This document shows positions 1-8,835 of a DNA stretch of 64,000 nt, in pieces. Below the pieces are notes generated by a model. The model worked only from the letters and a program-made list of their open reading frames with translations. It made no database searches and was not told the DNA's origin. Within the stretch, counting starts at the first letter, position 1; each line of letters starts with the position of its first letter. Origin of the DNA: Penaeus vannamei. Taxonomy: Eukaryota; Arthropoda; Malacostraca; Decapoda; Penaeidae. Where the stretch lies: the NCBI RefSeq assembly GCF_042767895.1, contig NC_091589.1, positions 18,980,770-19,044,769 on the forward strand, given 5' to 3'. Position numbers and translations under genes: made by a program.

Positions 1-88
1 TATAACTCCTCAAGTACGAACGAAATAAAACTAAGTAATAACTTAGTTGTAAAAAGGGAAAGTCACACTGGAGGTGTAATCACAGAGA

Positions 89-116
89 CTGCTTGATCAC
101 CCACGCGATCAAGTAG
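89..116 (-). repeat. Hairpin repeat of gypsy 3' region, copy A
   Basis: CTGCTTGATC and GATCAAGTAG flank an 8-base loop. The partner in copy C at 45369-45396 pairs perfectly over 10 bp; here one substitution weakens the outer stem. The neighbouring 1-60 and 180-300 carry the degenerate GGATCCGTA..CTCC motif that accompanies this hairpin in copies B and C. Confidence 0.6.
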
Positions 117-1262
117 AAATCAACAAACACGCATTGAGCGAAACAAAACAAATCGACGATAAAGTACGTAAATGTACTTAAAAAGATCTTTATTCCAGGA
201 GGTACGGATCCTCAGGCAGGAATGAAAAGAAACTAAGTGATAACTTAGTGTTAAATTTAATACACTGGAGGTACGGATCCTCAAGCAGTGTTCCTCTATA
301 TCACTTGGTCCTAATGCTCTCAAACACTTGGAAATACACAAAAGAGTGCACCCTGCAGATAATAATGCAGCATGTCACGCTAAAGTCCAAAAGAGACCAG
401 TCGTCTCCTACACACAACCAGCAACCACTTAGCTTTGAGGAGATACTCAGCAATCCTGGTAAATCCGTGCGCGAAGTATATCCAAGGGTAAATCCGAGCA
501 AGAGCACAACACAGGTAAAATTGTAACCGCGAAGGACCAAAGTGCGGGACAGAGGTCAGGACCGAAGTTATCTTCCTTCCCCCTACCACGAGTACTTATA
601 CCCCGAAAGAAACCCCCAGGCCAAGCCCCAGGCATGGCGCGAAAGAAGAATATAGGCAAAAGAGGTGCCTGAAGACCAAGCCGATAGTTGGACAATCCAA
701 ACAACCGAGACGAGAGAGGGAAGGGGAAAAAACAAAAAAGAAGCAGGGTAACGACCGTCACCTCCTTCGGTGGTTATCGTGAGAATTTGGAGACGTCGGC
801 AAGAGGAAAGAACATTAGAAAAAGATAAATACAGGAAATACGGAGAAAATCCGATAACAAACCGTTAGAGTAAAAACTGTGCATATCGGCCATTACATAT
901 TTACAATATTCAGGTTTAACAATAAATAGTTAGTTTGGCTTGGCCACTTCAACTGGAGATGACATCATCCTATGAGTCGGGACGTTCGTAGCCATACACT
1001 ACAACACCTCCCCCGGGCAGTGCGTCGCCTAAGTAGGGGACGGGTAAGACGAGTATCGCAGGAGAGACTCCTTAAGCAACAGGTGTGTCTGCGAGGTACT
1101 CGTTCCATCTCTCGTGAGGTACGATCGTGAGACAGAAGGAAAGGCGCCCGAAGGGTTTCAGGAACCAGAGCAACGGTCGGCTCTGACGAAGTGTAGAGGG
1201 CGAAGACCATCACGTCGGCGAACATCTCAGGGTCCATCATCTCGGCAGGATCCATCCTAAGG

Positions 1263-1790
1263 CGGGTGCGCATGGGGAGCGCGCCCGCTCGTCACGGGGA
1301 CATCGGAGAGGCGGTCGTACAAAGTACACCCGCACGCCAGTGCGGTCCATCGGAAGGCGGGTGCGCATGGGGAGCGCGCCCGCACGCCAGTGCGGTCCAT
1401 CGGAAGGCGGGTGCGTCAGAGGACGCGCCCGCACGCCAGTGCGGAACATCAGAGGGCGGGTGCGCATGGGGAGCGCGCCCGCACGCCAGTGCGGATCATC
1501 GGAAGGCGGGTGCGTCAGAGGACGCGCCCGCACGCCAGTACGGAACATCAGAAGGCGGGTGCGCATGTGGAGCGCGCCCGCACGCCAGTGCGGAGGATCG
1601 GAAGGCGGGTGCGCATGTAGAGCGCGCCCGCACGCGAGTGCGGAACATCAGAAGGCGGGTGCGCATGTGGAGCGCGCCCGCACGCCAGTGCGGAGGATCG
1701 GAAGGCGGGTGCGCATGGGGAGCGCGCCCGCACGCCAGTGCGGAGGATCGGAAGGCGGGAGCGCGCCCGCACGCCAATGCGGAGGATCAG
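1263..1790 (-). repeat. GC-rich minisatellite, ~50-bp unit, about 10 copies
   Basis: CGCACGCCAG recurs at 1331, 1381, 1430, 1480, 1529, 1579, 1629, 1679 and 1729, with a shortened unit (variant CGCACGCCAA) at 1769, so the unit is 49-50 bp. Each unit contains a hairpin: GCGGGTGCGC pairs with GCGCGCCCGC around a short loop. Two units use GCGTC/GACGC in the upper stem instead of GCGC/GCGC, which keeps the pairing. Copies B and C carry only about five units at the same place. The block contrasts sharply in base composition with the rest of the 3' segment. Confidence 0.93.
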
Positions 1791-3203
1791 CTGGAGCCGT
1801 TATCAGCATGGTACCATCATCTGTGTAAAGAGCTGGCGAACAAATCGCCTTAGACCAAAGGGGGTGGAACCCTTTGGAGCCCTCGATGCGTCGTCGTACG
1901 TGTCTGCGGACACAAGAGTGTATTAGACATACTGGGTTTATTCTTTGGGCCTGGCGTGTTCTAACACACACTGCATTATGAAGTGCATAAGTAACACACG
2001 ACCATTAATTGTGTTAATGCGAAGCCGACCATCTGGCTGCGCTGATCCGATCCAGTTGAGGATCTGGCTTAAAACCAATGAATTAGTGGGCGTCGAGGGA
2101 GGCAATGTCTCCATATGTATAATTACCGCTTTCTCAGGCGATCTGTAAAGGGTGTCAACAGAGCTTACCCCACTAAAAGACCTCCTTGGAAGTCATGGGC
2201 TCGGTCCTGACATAGCTCTGCATGGACATTGCTCTGAGAAGCTGGGAGAGGAACCTCGACGGTAAAATAGTATTAAGAAACAAACAAACATCTTAAAATT
2301 ATCATAAAACTAAGAAAAAACAAACTTAAAGAACATATACACAACATGCAAATTAAAAGAACAAAACGAAGAGCGAAACACCTGATTAAGAGGCTGAAAC
2401 TCAAAATCTTTCGGCCCAAACAAAAACATACAAAGGTTTACACAATAATAGTAAAAATAATACAATGCGCTAAAATAACCCAAACCTGGTGTTACACTAG
2501 ACTACATTGATAGGAAAGGCAAAGAAGATTAAGAGGACGATAGGAAAGAGAGCTATTTACAGGAATACTCCGTAGAAAAGTTAAATTCCTACAGGTCTTT
2601 ACAGAGAACCACCTCTACGTTCCCGTCATGGGGAAAGAGCATAGACCGACCTCAGCTCCGGGACACTGTCGATCGGGGTTTGAAAACAAGCCATAGCTTG
2701 GCCAAACTCAGAAAAAATAATAGCTGTACAGGGTTTCTGCAGACGTTCAGGACGAAAGCGCGACCCTGCCAGAAACGAAGGCAGAAGGCGAGAAAACCCG
2801 CGTATATCAAGGGCGGTTGTGAATACGAAAGGACAGGATCATTCCGCAGGACAGAAGCTGGCTGCTGGGCCCTGCTGCCGTCCATCTGGAGATGATCTGA
2901 AAAGTAGAAATAGTTCAGAACAAAATAAGTAAAAGAAACAGGGCGACTGAACATTAGAAGGGGGAAGATGGGATTAGTAATGTGTCGTCGGGTTGACTAC
3001 CGTCAAGGGTATTCCCCACTCCACGGGCTGGATGAAGGGAAGGCTCTGAAAAAGAACAGGCTGCAAGCGTGTTGGGACCCAAGTCATACAGGGTTATGTT
3101 ACAGGACAGACTGGTAATCAACAGAGGGCAGCATGCATCCCGCTGGGGCTCTGAAAAAAGAAAGATAATGGTAAGCGGAAGAAAAGGAAAAGTGTCTTGC
3201 TCC

Positions 3204-6200
3204 CTACTCGTCCCAGTCAGACCCAGGGTCCCATGGTTCATCGTCTACCCCCTCCGATGACGGGGCCGAGGATTCCGAATCCAAGAGGTCATCAGCACCG
3301 GGATCTTGTAAAGGTCCCATGTCCGATTCCGGGTCCGGAGGGGCTGTGCCGTCCAAACGGGGAAAGTCGTCCGGAGGGACGAATTCTGCAGTGACCCGAA
3401 ATGCCTTAAATCTATTTGGGTGCAAAGTGACTTCCTGCCCATCTGAATTCGGTCTCCTCACCACATAAGCCACGGGCCCGAGCTTTTTCAAGACCCGGAC
3501 TGGCCCTAACCATCGGGGACCCAGGGGTCTGGTTCCGTGACTGGGGTGCAGGATAACGCTACGATGCACAAAGACCAGATCCCCTTCGTTATACTCCCGC
3601 GGTAGAGCCCGCCGCCTTCGATCGTGATCGGCGGTCCAACGCTCACGAGCCTTTCGGGCGGCCTCACCAGCGGCCACCCGAGCTGCTCGGGGTTTTGATC
3701 TTAATGAGGGCAAGGCCCCTTCGGCATAGATTACGTGGTTTGATCCCACGAGCGGAAAATGACTGTCCCAACCTGTGAGAAGGTACAAAGGGATGTCGTT
3801 TACGCTCCGGTGTATGGAGGAATTGATGGCAAACCTCACATACGGTAATAGATCGTCCCAACAATCAGGATCATCCATTTGGAGCGTGCTCAGGGCGTCC
3901 TTGACCACCCGATTCACCCTCTCCACCATACCGTTGGCTTGCGGATGGTAGACTGTGGTGAAGAGCGACTTCACCTGGAGGTGATGACAGATGTCGGAAA
4001 GGAGACGATTGCGGAATTCAAGGCCGTTATCTGATAACAGGGTCCGCGGGGGACCGTACCGAGTAACGAATTCCGCAAGAAACACGTCTGCTACGGTTTG
4101 GGCGTCCTTCGTTGCCAACGGGAACAGCTCGACAAACCGGGTAAGATGGTCAATCAGCACAAGGACGTACTTGTTTCCACGTGCCGAAGGGGTAAGAGTG
4201 AGGATATCCACGGAGACCCGCTCGAAGGGCTCCGTGACGTCCGGCATGGACTGTAGGGGAGTTCGTGCGATCGCCCCTTTCCTCCGTTGACATGCCGTGC
4301 ATGATGCGACATATCTCCGGGATGCAGCCAACATCCCGGGAAAGTAAAAATGATCCCTTAGCCGCTGATACGTCCTGTGAACGCCCTGATGTCCGGCGGA
4401 CGGTACGGCATGGACCGCATCCAAAGCGGCGCCGCGCAGCGACCTTGGGATTACAAGCTGAAGCAGAGCTCGTTCATTATCGGACTTAACATGATACAAG
4501 ACTCGGTCCCGAAGTTCGAATTGGTCTAGGGGAAGAGGGATACGCCTCGGCGGAAGGCGGCCTTCCTCCAGATACTCTATGAGCTGTTGCCAGAGGGGAT
4601 CATCTCTCTGATGACGCTCCACCAAGTCTGGTTGCAGCAAGGGGCTATCGAGATCAGCAATGGCTGCGATCTGACGACTGAGCAAGTCAGGGACGTGGTG
4701 GACCCGTCCCGGCTTATAAAGAAGCTCAAAGTCGTAAAATGTCAGTTCATGAGCCCATCGCGTCATCCTTACCGAGGCAGTTGGTTTGCGGAAGACTGAT
4801 ACCAACGGCCTGTGGTCTGTAAAGATACAGAATCGTCTCCCATAAAGGTAAGGGTGATAATGCCTAGTGCTCTCGACAACTGCAAGGGCTTCCAGATCGA
4901 TGGTCGGGTACCTGGTCTCGGCATCCCTAAGCTTTCGAGAAAAATATGCAACAGGGTGGAGTTCCCCAACCTTATCCAGCTGCATAAGGCAAGCACCGAT
5001 CGCCGTGCCCGAAGCATCGGTGTGAAGCTCAAAGGGCTTCTCAAAATTTGGTTGGATCAAGCAAGGCGCGGTGGCAAGCGCCTGCTTAAGCCGTTCAAAA
5101 GCCTCCTGCTGAGGTTTGCCCCATGAAAATTTTGTATCTTTTTTCAGGAGCCGAGTCAAAGGAGATGCGACCCTTGCGTAATTGGGCACGTGCCTGCGAA
5201 AAAAAACAGTTGCCCCCAAGAACTGGCGAACGTGCCGTTGGTTGCGTGGTGTCTTTATGGCTCGTATCACTGTAACCTTGTCAGGGTCAGGCAAAACACC
5301 GTCCGGCGTAATCAAATGGCCAAGAAAACGAAAAGTGTCGGTCGCGAAGCGACACTTAGAAAGGTTAAGCCTGAACCCTGCTCCAGCGAGCAACTGCAAC
5401 ACGGCATCGAGGTGAGATAGGTGCTGCTCAAACCCTGCACTGTATATGACGACATCGTCAAGATATGCCAGCGCGTGGTGGCCCAACACCGGGTTGAGAA
5501 CGGCGGCGATAGCCCTCTGAAAAGTTGACGGGGCCGTCGTCAATCCAAAGGGCATACGCGAAAACTGAAACAGACGGGCACCGTCCGAGAAAGCTGTCTT
5601 TTCTCGGTCCCTCTCATCGACCTCAACAGTCCAGTATGCGCTTTTAGCGTCGAGGACACTAAACCAAGACTTACCCGCCAGCTGATCAATGGCAGCGTCC
5701 ATCCTGGGTATGGGATACGCATCTGAAACTGTTTTCGCGTTCAAAGCACGGTAGTCAACGCAAAAGCGTGTCGAACCATCCTTCTTTTTCACTAGCACAA
5801 CGGGAGAGAGCCATGGTGAGCAAGAAAGCTCGATCACCCCGTCTGCAAGCATCTTGTCGCACTCCGCACGGATGTACTGCCGCGTACTCTCCGGGAGGCG
5901 CCACTGTTTCACACGGACGGGTTGGTCGTCCGTGGTTTTGATTTTATGCTTCATGTGTGGCACCACACCTGGAGGCAGCCCTTCGTTGAACAGATCTGGG
6001 TAACGATCAAGTACCTGGACAAGCTGTTCACGTTGGACTGACGACAGGTGAGCAAGATCCACCCGGGGAACACTAACTGCCCCTGCTGATGAGGGGAGTT
6101 CCTCGTTCTCGAAAGAACATACCGGGAAAACCTCAAACTCGTCCGTGTTATAGCCAAAGTCATTAAGTCCGTGTGCAAAATCAAACCGGTCCTCGAAGTC

Positions 6201-6767
6201 CGCCATCAGACTATCCGGTTCGCTTCCATCATCGATGGGAGTCGAAGAAGCCATGCCTAAAGCTCCTCGACTATCCCCGGAGGATGAGCCCACATCTTCC
6301 GGGTTGACGCCGGAATCTTGGTCCATGGATTCCGCGTCGTATTCGAGACGATTAAGTGAAACTTCCACGATCGCCGCATAGCAGAGGACGAATCCTTGCT
6401 CGATCTCAACCGGAACTGTCTGATCGTTGACGACCCAAACGTCAACCTCCGGTTGGGAGAGGTCCACCAACGAGCGAGGTACCAGGACCTTGGTTGTGTC
6501 GCTCTCAACACAAGCCAGTCCGCCCTTCAAGCCGTTCACGAGGCATCGCACGAATCGCCCCGCCCGAGGGGGCGATTCGTGCGCATCTCTCCGCGCGCAT
6601 CTCATCGCACCTTCCCGGTATCCGCCGCTCGTACTACAGCAACGTAGCACGGCCTCTGGCTCGTGGTATGTCAGGATGCCGAGGGACCCGGCACCCGAGA
6701 ACGAAACCCCGAGTCGGACTCCATTAAAACTAGCAGATCTGGCCCCTGAAACAGGGGAGAGGTTCAA
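3204..6767 (-). CDS. pol: Ty3/gypsy Pol: reverse transcriptase, RNase H, integrase (intact frame)
   Basis: This 1187-codon frame has no internal stop. Residues 1-230 are a linker after the protease. Reverse transcriptase spans about 270-460, with the first catalytic Asp at 373 in the LDAKSAYW motif and YLDD at 435-438. RNase H spans about 575-700 with acidic residues D584, E626 and D651. Integrase has a zinc-binding region (H786, H793, C823, C826) and a D,D35E core at D854, D913 and E949. A GPF/Y-like module lies near 1080-1105, and an acidic tail ends the protein; no chromodomain is seen. The first codon of the frame is TTG directly after the protease stop, with no convincing AUG, so translation probably needs a +1 shift from the protease frame. 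It is the only gypsy pol here without lesions. Confidence 0.93.
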   Translation of the reverse strand: MNLSPVSGARSASFNGVRLGVSFSGAGSLGILTYHEPEAVLRCCSTSGGYREGAMRCARRDAHESPPRAGRFVRCLVNGLKGGLACVESDTTKVLVPRSLVDLSQPEVDVWVVNDQTVPVEIEQGFVLCYAAIVEVSLNRLEYDAESMDQDSGVNPEDVGSSSGDSRGALGMASSTPIDDGSEPDSLMADFEDRFDFAHGLNDFGYNTDEFEVFPVCSFENEELPSSAGAVSVPRVDLAHLSSVQREQLVQVLDRYPDLFNEGLPPGVVPHMKHKIKTTDDQPVRVKQWRLPESTRQYIRAECDKMLADGVIELSCSPWLSPVVLVKKKDGSTRFCVDYRALNAKTVSDAYPIPRMDAAIDQLAGKSWFSVLDAKSAYWTVEVDERDREKTAFSDGARLFQFSRMPFGLTTAPSTFQRAIAAVLNPVLGHHALAYLDDVVIYSAGFEQHLSHLDAVLQLLAGAGFRLNLSKCRFATDTFRFLGHLITPDGVLPDPDKVTVIRAIKTPRNQRHVRQFLGATVFFRRHVPNYARVASPLTRLLKKDTKFSWGKPQQEAFERLKQALATAPCLIQPNFEKPFELHTDASGTAIGACLMQLDKVGELHPVAYFSRKLRDAETRYPTIDLEALAVVESTRHYHPYLYGRRFCIFTDHRPLVSVFRKPTASVRMTRWAHELTFYDFELLYKPGRVHHVPDLLSRQIAAIADLDSPLLQPDLVERHQRDDPLWQQLIEYLEEGRLPPRRIPLPLDQFELRDRVLYHVKSDNERALLQLVIPRSLRGAALDAVHAVPSAGHQGVHRTYQRLRDHFYFPGMLAASRRYVASCTACQRRKGAIARTPLQSMPDVTEPFERVSVDILTLTPSARGNKYVLVLIDHLTRFVELFPLATKDAQTVADVFLAEFVTRYGPPRTLLSDNGLEFRNRLLSDICHHLQVKSLFTTVYHPQANGMVERVNRVVKDALSTLQMDDPDCWDDLLPYVRFAINSSIHRSVNDIPLYLLTGWDSHFPLVGSNHVIYAEGALPSLRSKPRAARVAAGEAARKARERWTADHDRRRRALPREYNEGDLVFVHRSVILHPSHGTRPLGPRWLGPVRVLKKLGPVAYVVRRPNSDGQEVTLHPNRFKAFRVTAEFVPPDDFPRLDGTAPPDPESDMGPLQDPGADDLLDSESSAPSSEGVDDEPWDPGSDWDE

Positions 6768-6768
6768 C

Positions 6769-7290
6769 TTAAAACCTCCGCAGCAGGTCCACGCCTATCA
6801 GCACCTCTGCTGGAAACCTAGTGTCGTCGTTCACCACGAACACTGAGTGCTGGCACTAACAAGCTCGGGAAAATTTAAACTCAAGGGTTGCTCTGCCCTT
6901 GATGTCCCGTGCGGCCCCAGATGCCCCCCTAAGGTCGCGTGGGTGCAGTGAGAGCAGGGTGTTGGAAATCCTCCTGAAATAAGACTCCTTCACCACCGTT
7001 GCCTCACTTCCCGAGTCAAGAAAGGCCAAGACCTTAGTCCCAGCAACCACACAATTCAACAGCGCCTGAAACTGTGCCTCGGGAAGCTCCGGTTCCGTGG
7101 AATTGTCGCTCCCCTCGGCGCCCGCATCATCATTGTCCCTGACAGTGGCTCGTTGTGGTTGCAGTTGTGTTCTGTTGGGCGGTGCCCTACAGTTCTGCCC
7201 GAAAAAAGCACCGCCCAGCCACATGCCCTCGGCGGCCACACCGGGTGCACTGATTACCTTCTCGCACCGCACGACACTCGGAGGCGTCAT
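6769..7290 (-). pseudogene. Gypsy aspartic protease frame with internal TAG (copy A)
   Basis: A retropepsin-like frame is +1 relative to gag and +2 relative to gag for the following pol. The active-site motif DSG lies in VLAFLDSGSEATVV, around residue 92 from the ATG at 7290. A TAG at 6856-6858 interrupts the domain; the same frame then continues with the C-terminal retropepsin-type motif (LIGVDLL) and ends at TAA, 6769-6771. The TAG is also present in copy C, in a stretch where the two copies have otherwise diverged. The frame overlaps the zinc-knuckle end of gag by about 100 bases. ATG at 7290 is only the first available start; entry by frameshift from gag is more likely. Confidence 0.75.
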
Positions 7291-8368
7291 GCGTAGTCAC
7301 CTGATGGTAGGGACACCAGCGTCAGGGTTCTCGAGTGCGTACGGGTAACTCTGCTAGGGGATCAACCGGAGATCGACCCTCGCGAGGAGTAGAAGAGCGA
7401 GGTTTAGGCCCTGCCTCGCTCGAGAAACTGACCAATGGTTTCTCTACCCGCCCGGCATAGTGCCGATGGTGCCAGGCTTTTTGGGCTGCTTCGACCACCC
7501 GGTAAAGTGGCTGATCCTCTATCAACACGAGCTTTTCCCTCAGCCAGAGCGGGAGTCCTTGGAGAAAAGTCCTCATCAGAGGTTCAGCTGGCCCAAGTTC
7601 ACCAGGATAGTCGCGCATGCCTTGGTATACTACGGTCTCGATCGCGAGATAGAAGTCCCTAGGGGAAGTGTCGCCGAGTACGTACGACCCCAAATGCCGT
7701 AGGTACTCCTTCGACGAGCACGTCCCCCGGAGACGTTGTCGAAGGGTTTCCTTAAACTCGTCCCAGGTCCCAATCCCGTCAAAAACTGGGGAGTTAACGA
7801 CTATATCCGCCGTCCCCCTACAGCTACCACGGGCGGCGCGGATCAGAGCCTCATTCGTGCCATAAGGATGGGCTTGCTCAATGTGCCGCAACCATATTTC
7901 CAATTCCTGATTCCTCCGAAGAGGCTGGCTAGATGGGACCTCTGCCCGGTAAGGCGGAATCGGGCCATGCAGGGTTATACCTTGATCTAAGGGACGCGGG
8001 TTGATGGGCGCTCGCTGAGATGAGTGGTCAGTCGTGACCGCATGCACCCCCACTTCTACCTACGATGCAGAGGCTGCAGCTGGTGAACGAGTGTACGGTT
8101 CAGATGCCCTGGGCTCCAGTAATCGCACGATATTGGCGTACTGCCTTTCCAGGGTACTGAACCGAGAATTCAGCCGTTCGAATTTGTCCACCAGCTCCCC
8201 ATACTTCGAGAGCGAGAGGTGATCATGGGGCTCTAGCCTTTGCCCCAAAGTCAAAGATTGAGCGTTATCTCCTCGATGAAACTCGGGGCCCTCAAAAAGG
8301 GTGTTAGCAGAGGATCCCAAGCACTCATTAGTGGGTTTTCCTTGGACGGTATTGCGTGTGCAAGGCAT
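7187..8368 (-). pseudogene. gag: Gypsy Gag with two in-frame stops (copy A)
   Basis: One frame runs from ATG at 8368 to TAG at 7187-7189, broken by TAG at 8060-8062 and TGA at 7322-7324 with no frame change. The first 102 residues end in a likely coiled coil (around residues 55-85). The middle 243 codons resemble a retrotransposon capsid (retrotrans_gag type, rich in Trp, Arg and Leu helices). After the TGA come a Cys/His cluster and a canonical CX2CX4HX4C zinc knuckle, which identifies nucleocapsid. Gag packages the element RNA in cytoplasmic particles. The same two stops occur in copy C, but that part is a recent inverted duplicate, so this is not independent evidence. Confidence 0.82.
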
Positions 8369-8468
8369 TTTTGCGTCCCAGCACTTGCTCTACAACCCGT
8401 TACTTAGCTTACGATAGACTTGCACAAAGGCTTGACCAGACACTTTATAAAAAAGAATAACTCTTCTC

Positions 8469-8486
8469 TCCCACCGCTGCCTACCA
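8469..8486 (-). other. Primer binding site, tRNA-Leu type (copy A)
   Basis: On the element strand the site is TGGTAGGCAGCGGTGGGA, starting 10 bases after the 5' LTR. It complements the conserved 3' end of tRNA-Leu(AAG) plus CCA except for one extra A after the fourth base. The tRNA identity comes from recalled tRNA sequence and is not in this window. Confidence 0.6.
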
Positions 8487-8496
8487 AAAAGACAGT

Positions 8497-8835
8497 TGTA
8501 GCAGGATGTAGACCCAGTAGACTTAAGTTGTCTGGTTGAGTCCGGGCTCAACCGAGAATATGGAGATTTTGCTCAAGGGAAAAGATTCGTCTGCAATGAA
8601 CAGATGTAGGGTTCCAAGCCTACGGCATGCTGCCACCACCCGATTAGTAGGTTCGGAAACCGTGTGTGTTGTGTAAGTGGGTGTAGGCGTTGTGTAAGAA
8701 AAGGGTGGAAGGAAAGTACAGGATGCATGTACTAAATGTTGGATGTGTAGGTGTGTAGATGTGAAGAGGGAGATAGCGTAGGCTGAGCGTCTGCGTGGAC
8801 GTGTTTCGAAGAAAAAAGCAAGATCATAGAATTCT
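8497..8835 (-). repeat. 5' LTR or its remnant, gypsy copy A
   Basis: This is the inverted equivalent of 36862-37200 in copy C and is homologous to the 3' end repeat at 46957-47256. On the element strand it begins AGAATTC at the satellite border and ends CTACA just before the primer site. The first 80 or so bases do not align well with the 3' LTR. The satellite resumes immediately at 8836. Confidence 0.7.

Larger units (their letters stand above)
1..3203 (-). other. Copy A 3' non-coding segment
   Basis: No coding frame here resembles a known protein. The segment matches, in reverse, 42277 to about 45490 of copy C and the same part of copy B, so it belongs to the element. It holds a GC-rich minisatellite (1263-1790), a hairpin repeat near the window edge (89-116) and a short A run at 2712-2717 that corresponds to long T runs in B and C. 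Long open frames across 1266-1853 come from the minisatellite, whose GC-rich unit lacks stops in several frames. Whether this is a long 3' untranslated region or part of a very long LTR is not settled. Confidence 0.75.
1..8835 (-). mobile_element. Ty3/gypsy LTR retrotransposon, copy A (3' end outside window)
   Basis: Reading right to left this copy has a 5' LTR (8497-8835), a tRNA primer site, gag (8368-7187), protease (7290-6769), pol (6767-3204) and at least 3.2 kb of non-coding DNA up to the window edge. The order protease, reverse transcriptase, RNase H, integrase is that of the Ty3/gypsy (Metaviridae) superfamily. No envelope-like frame is visible. Pol is fully open, but gag and protease contain in-frame stops, so this copy could supply pol enzymes at most. 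Sequence 6959-8835 is an inverted near-copy of 36862-38738 in copy C, while the pol part differs clearly from copies B and C. Confidence 0.93.

Noticed and set aside
1263..1790. CRISPR-like array of regular ~50-bp repeats
   Set aside because: The units are contiguous with no unique spacers, and the context is a eukaryotic retrotransposon.
1266..1853. 195-codon frame rich in Arg, Ala and Gly, with overlapping frames on both strands
   Set aside because: The 50-bp GC-rich minisatellite lacks stops in several frames; the repeat explains it.
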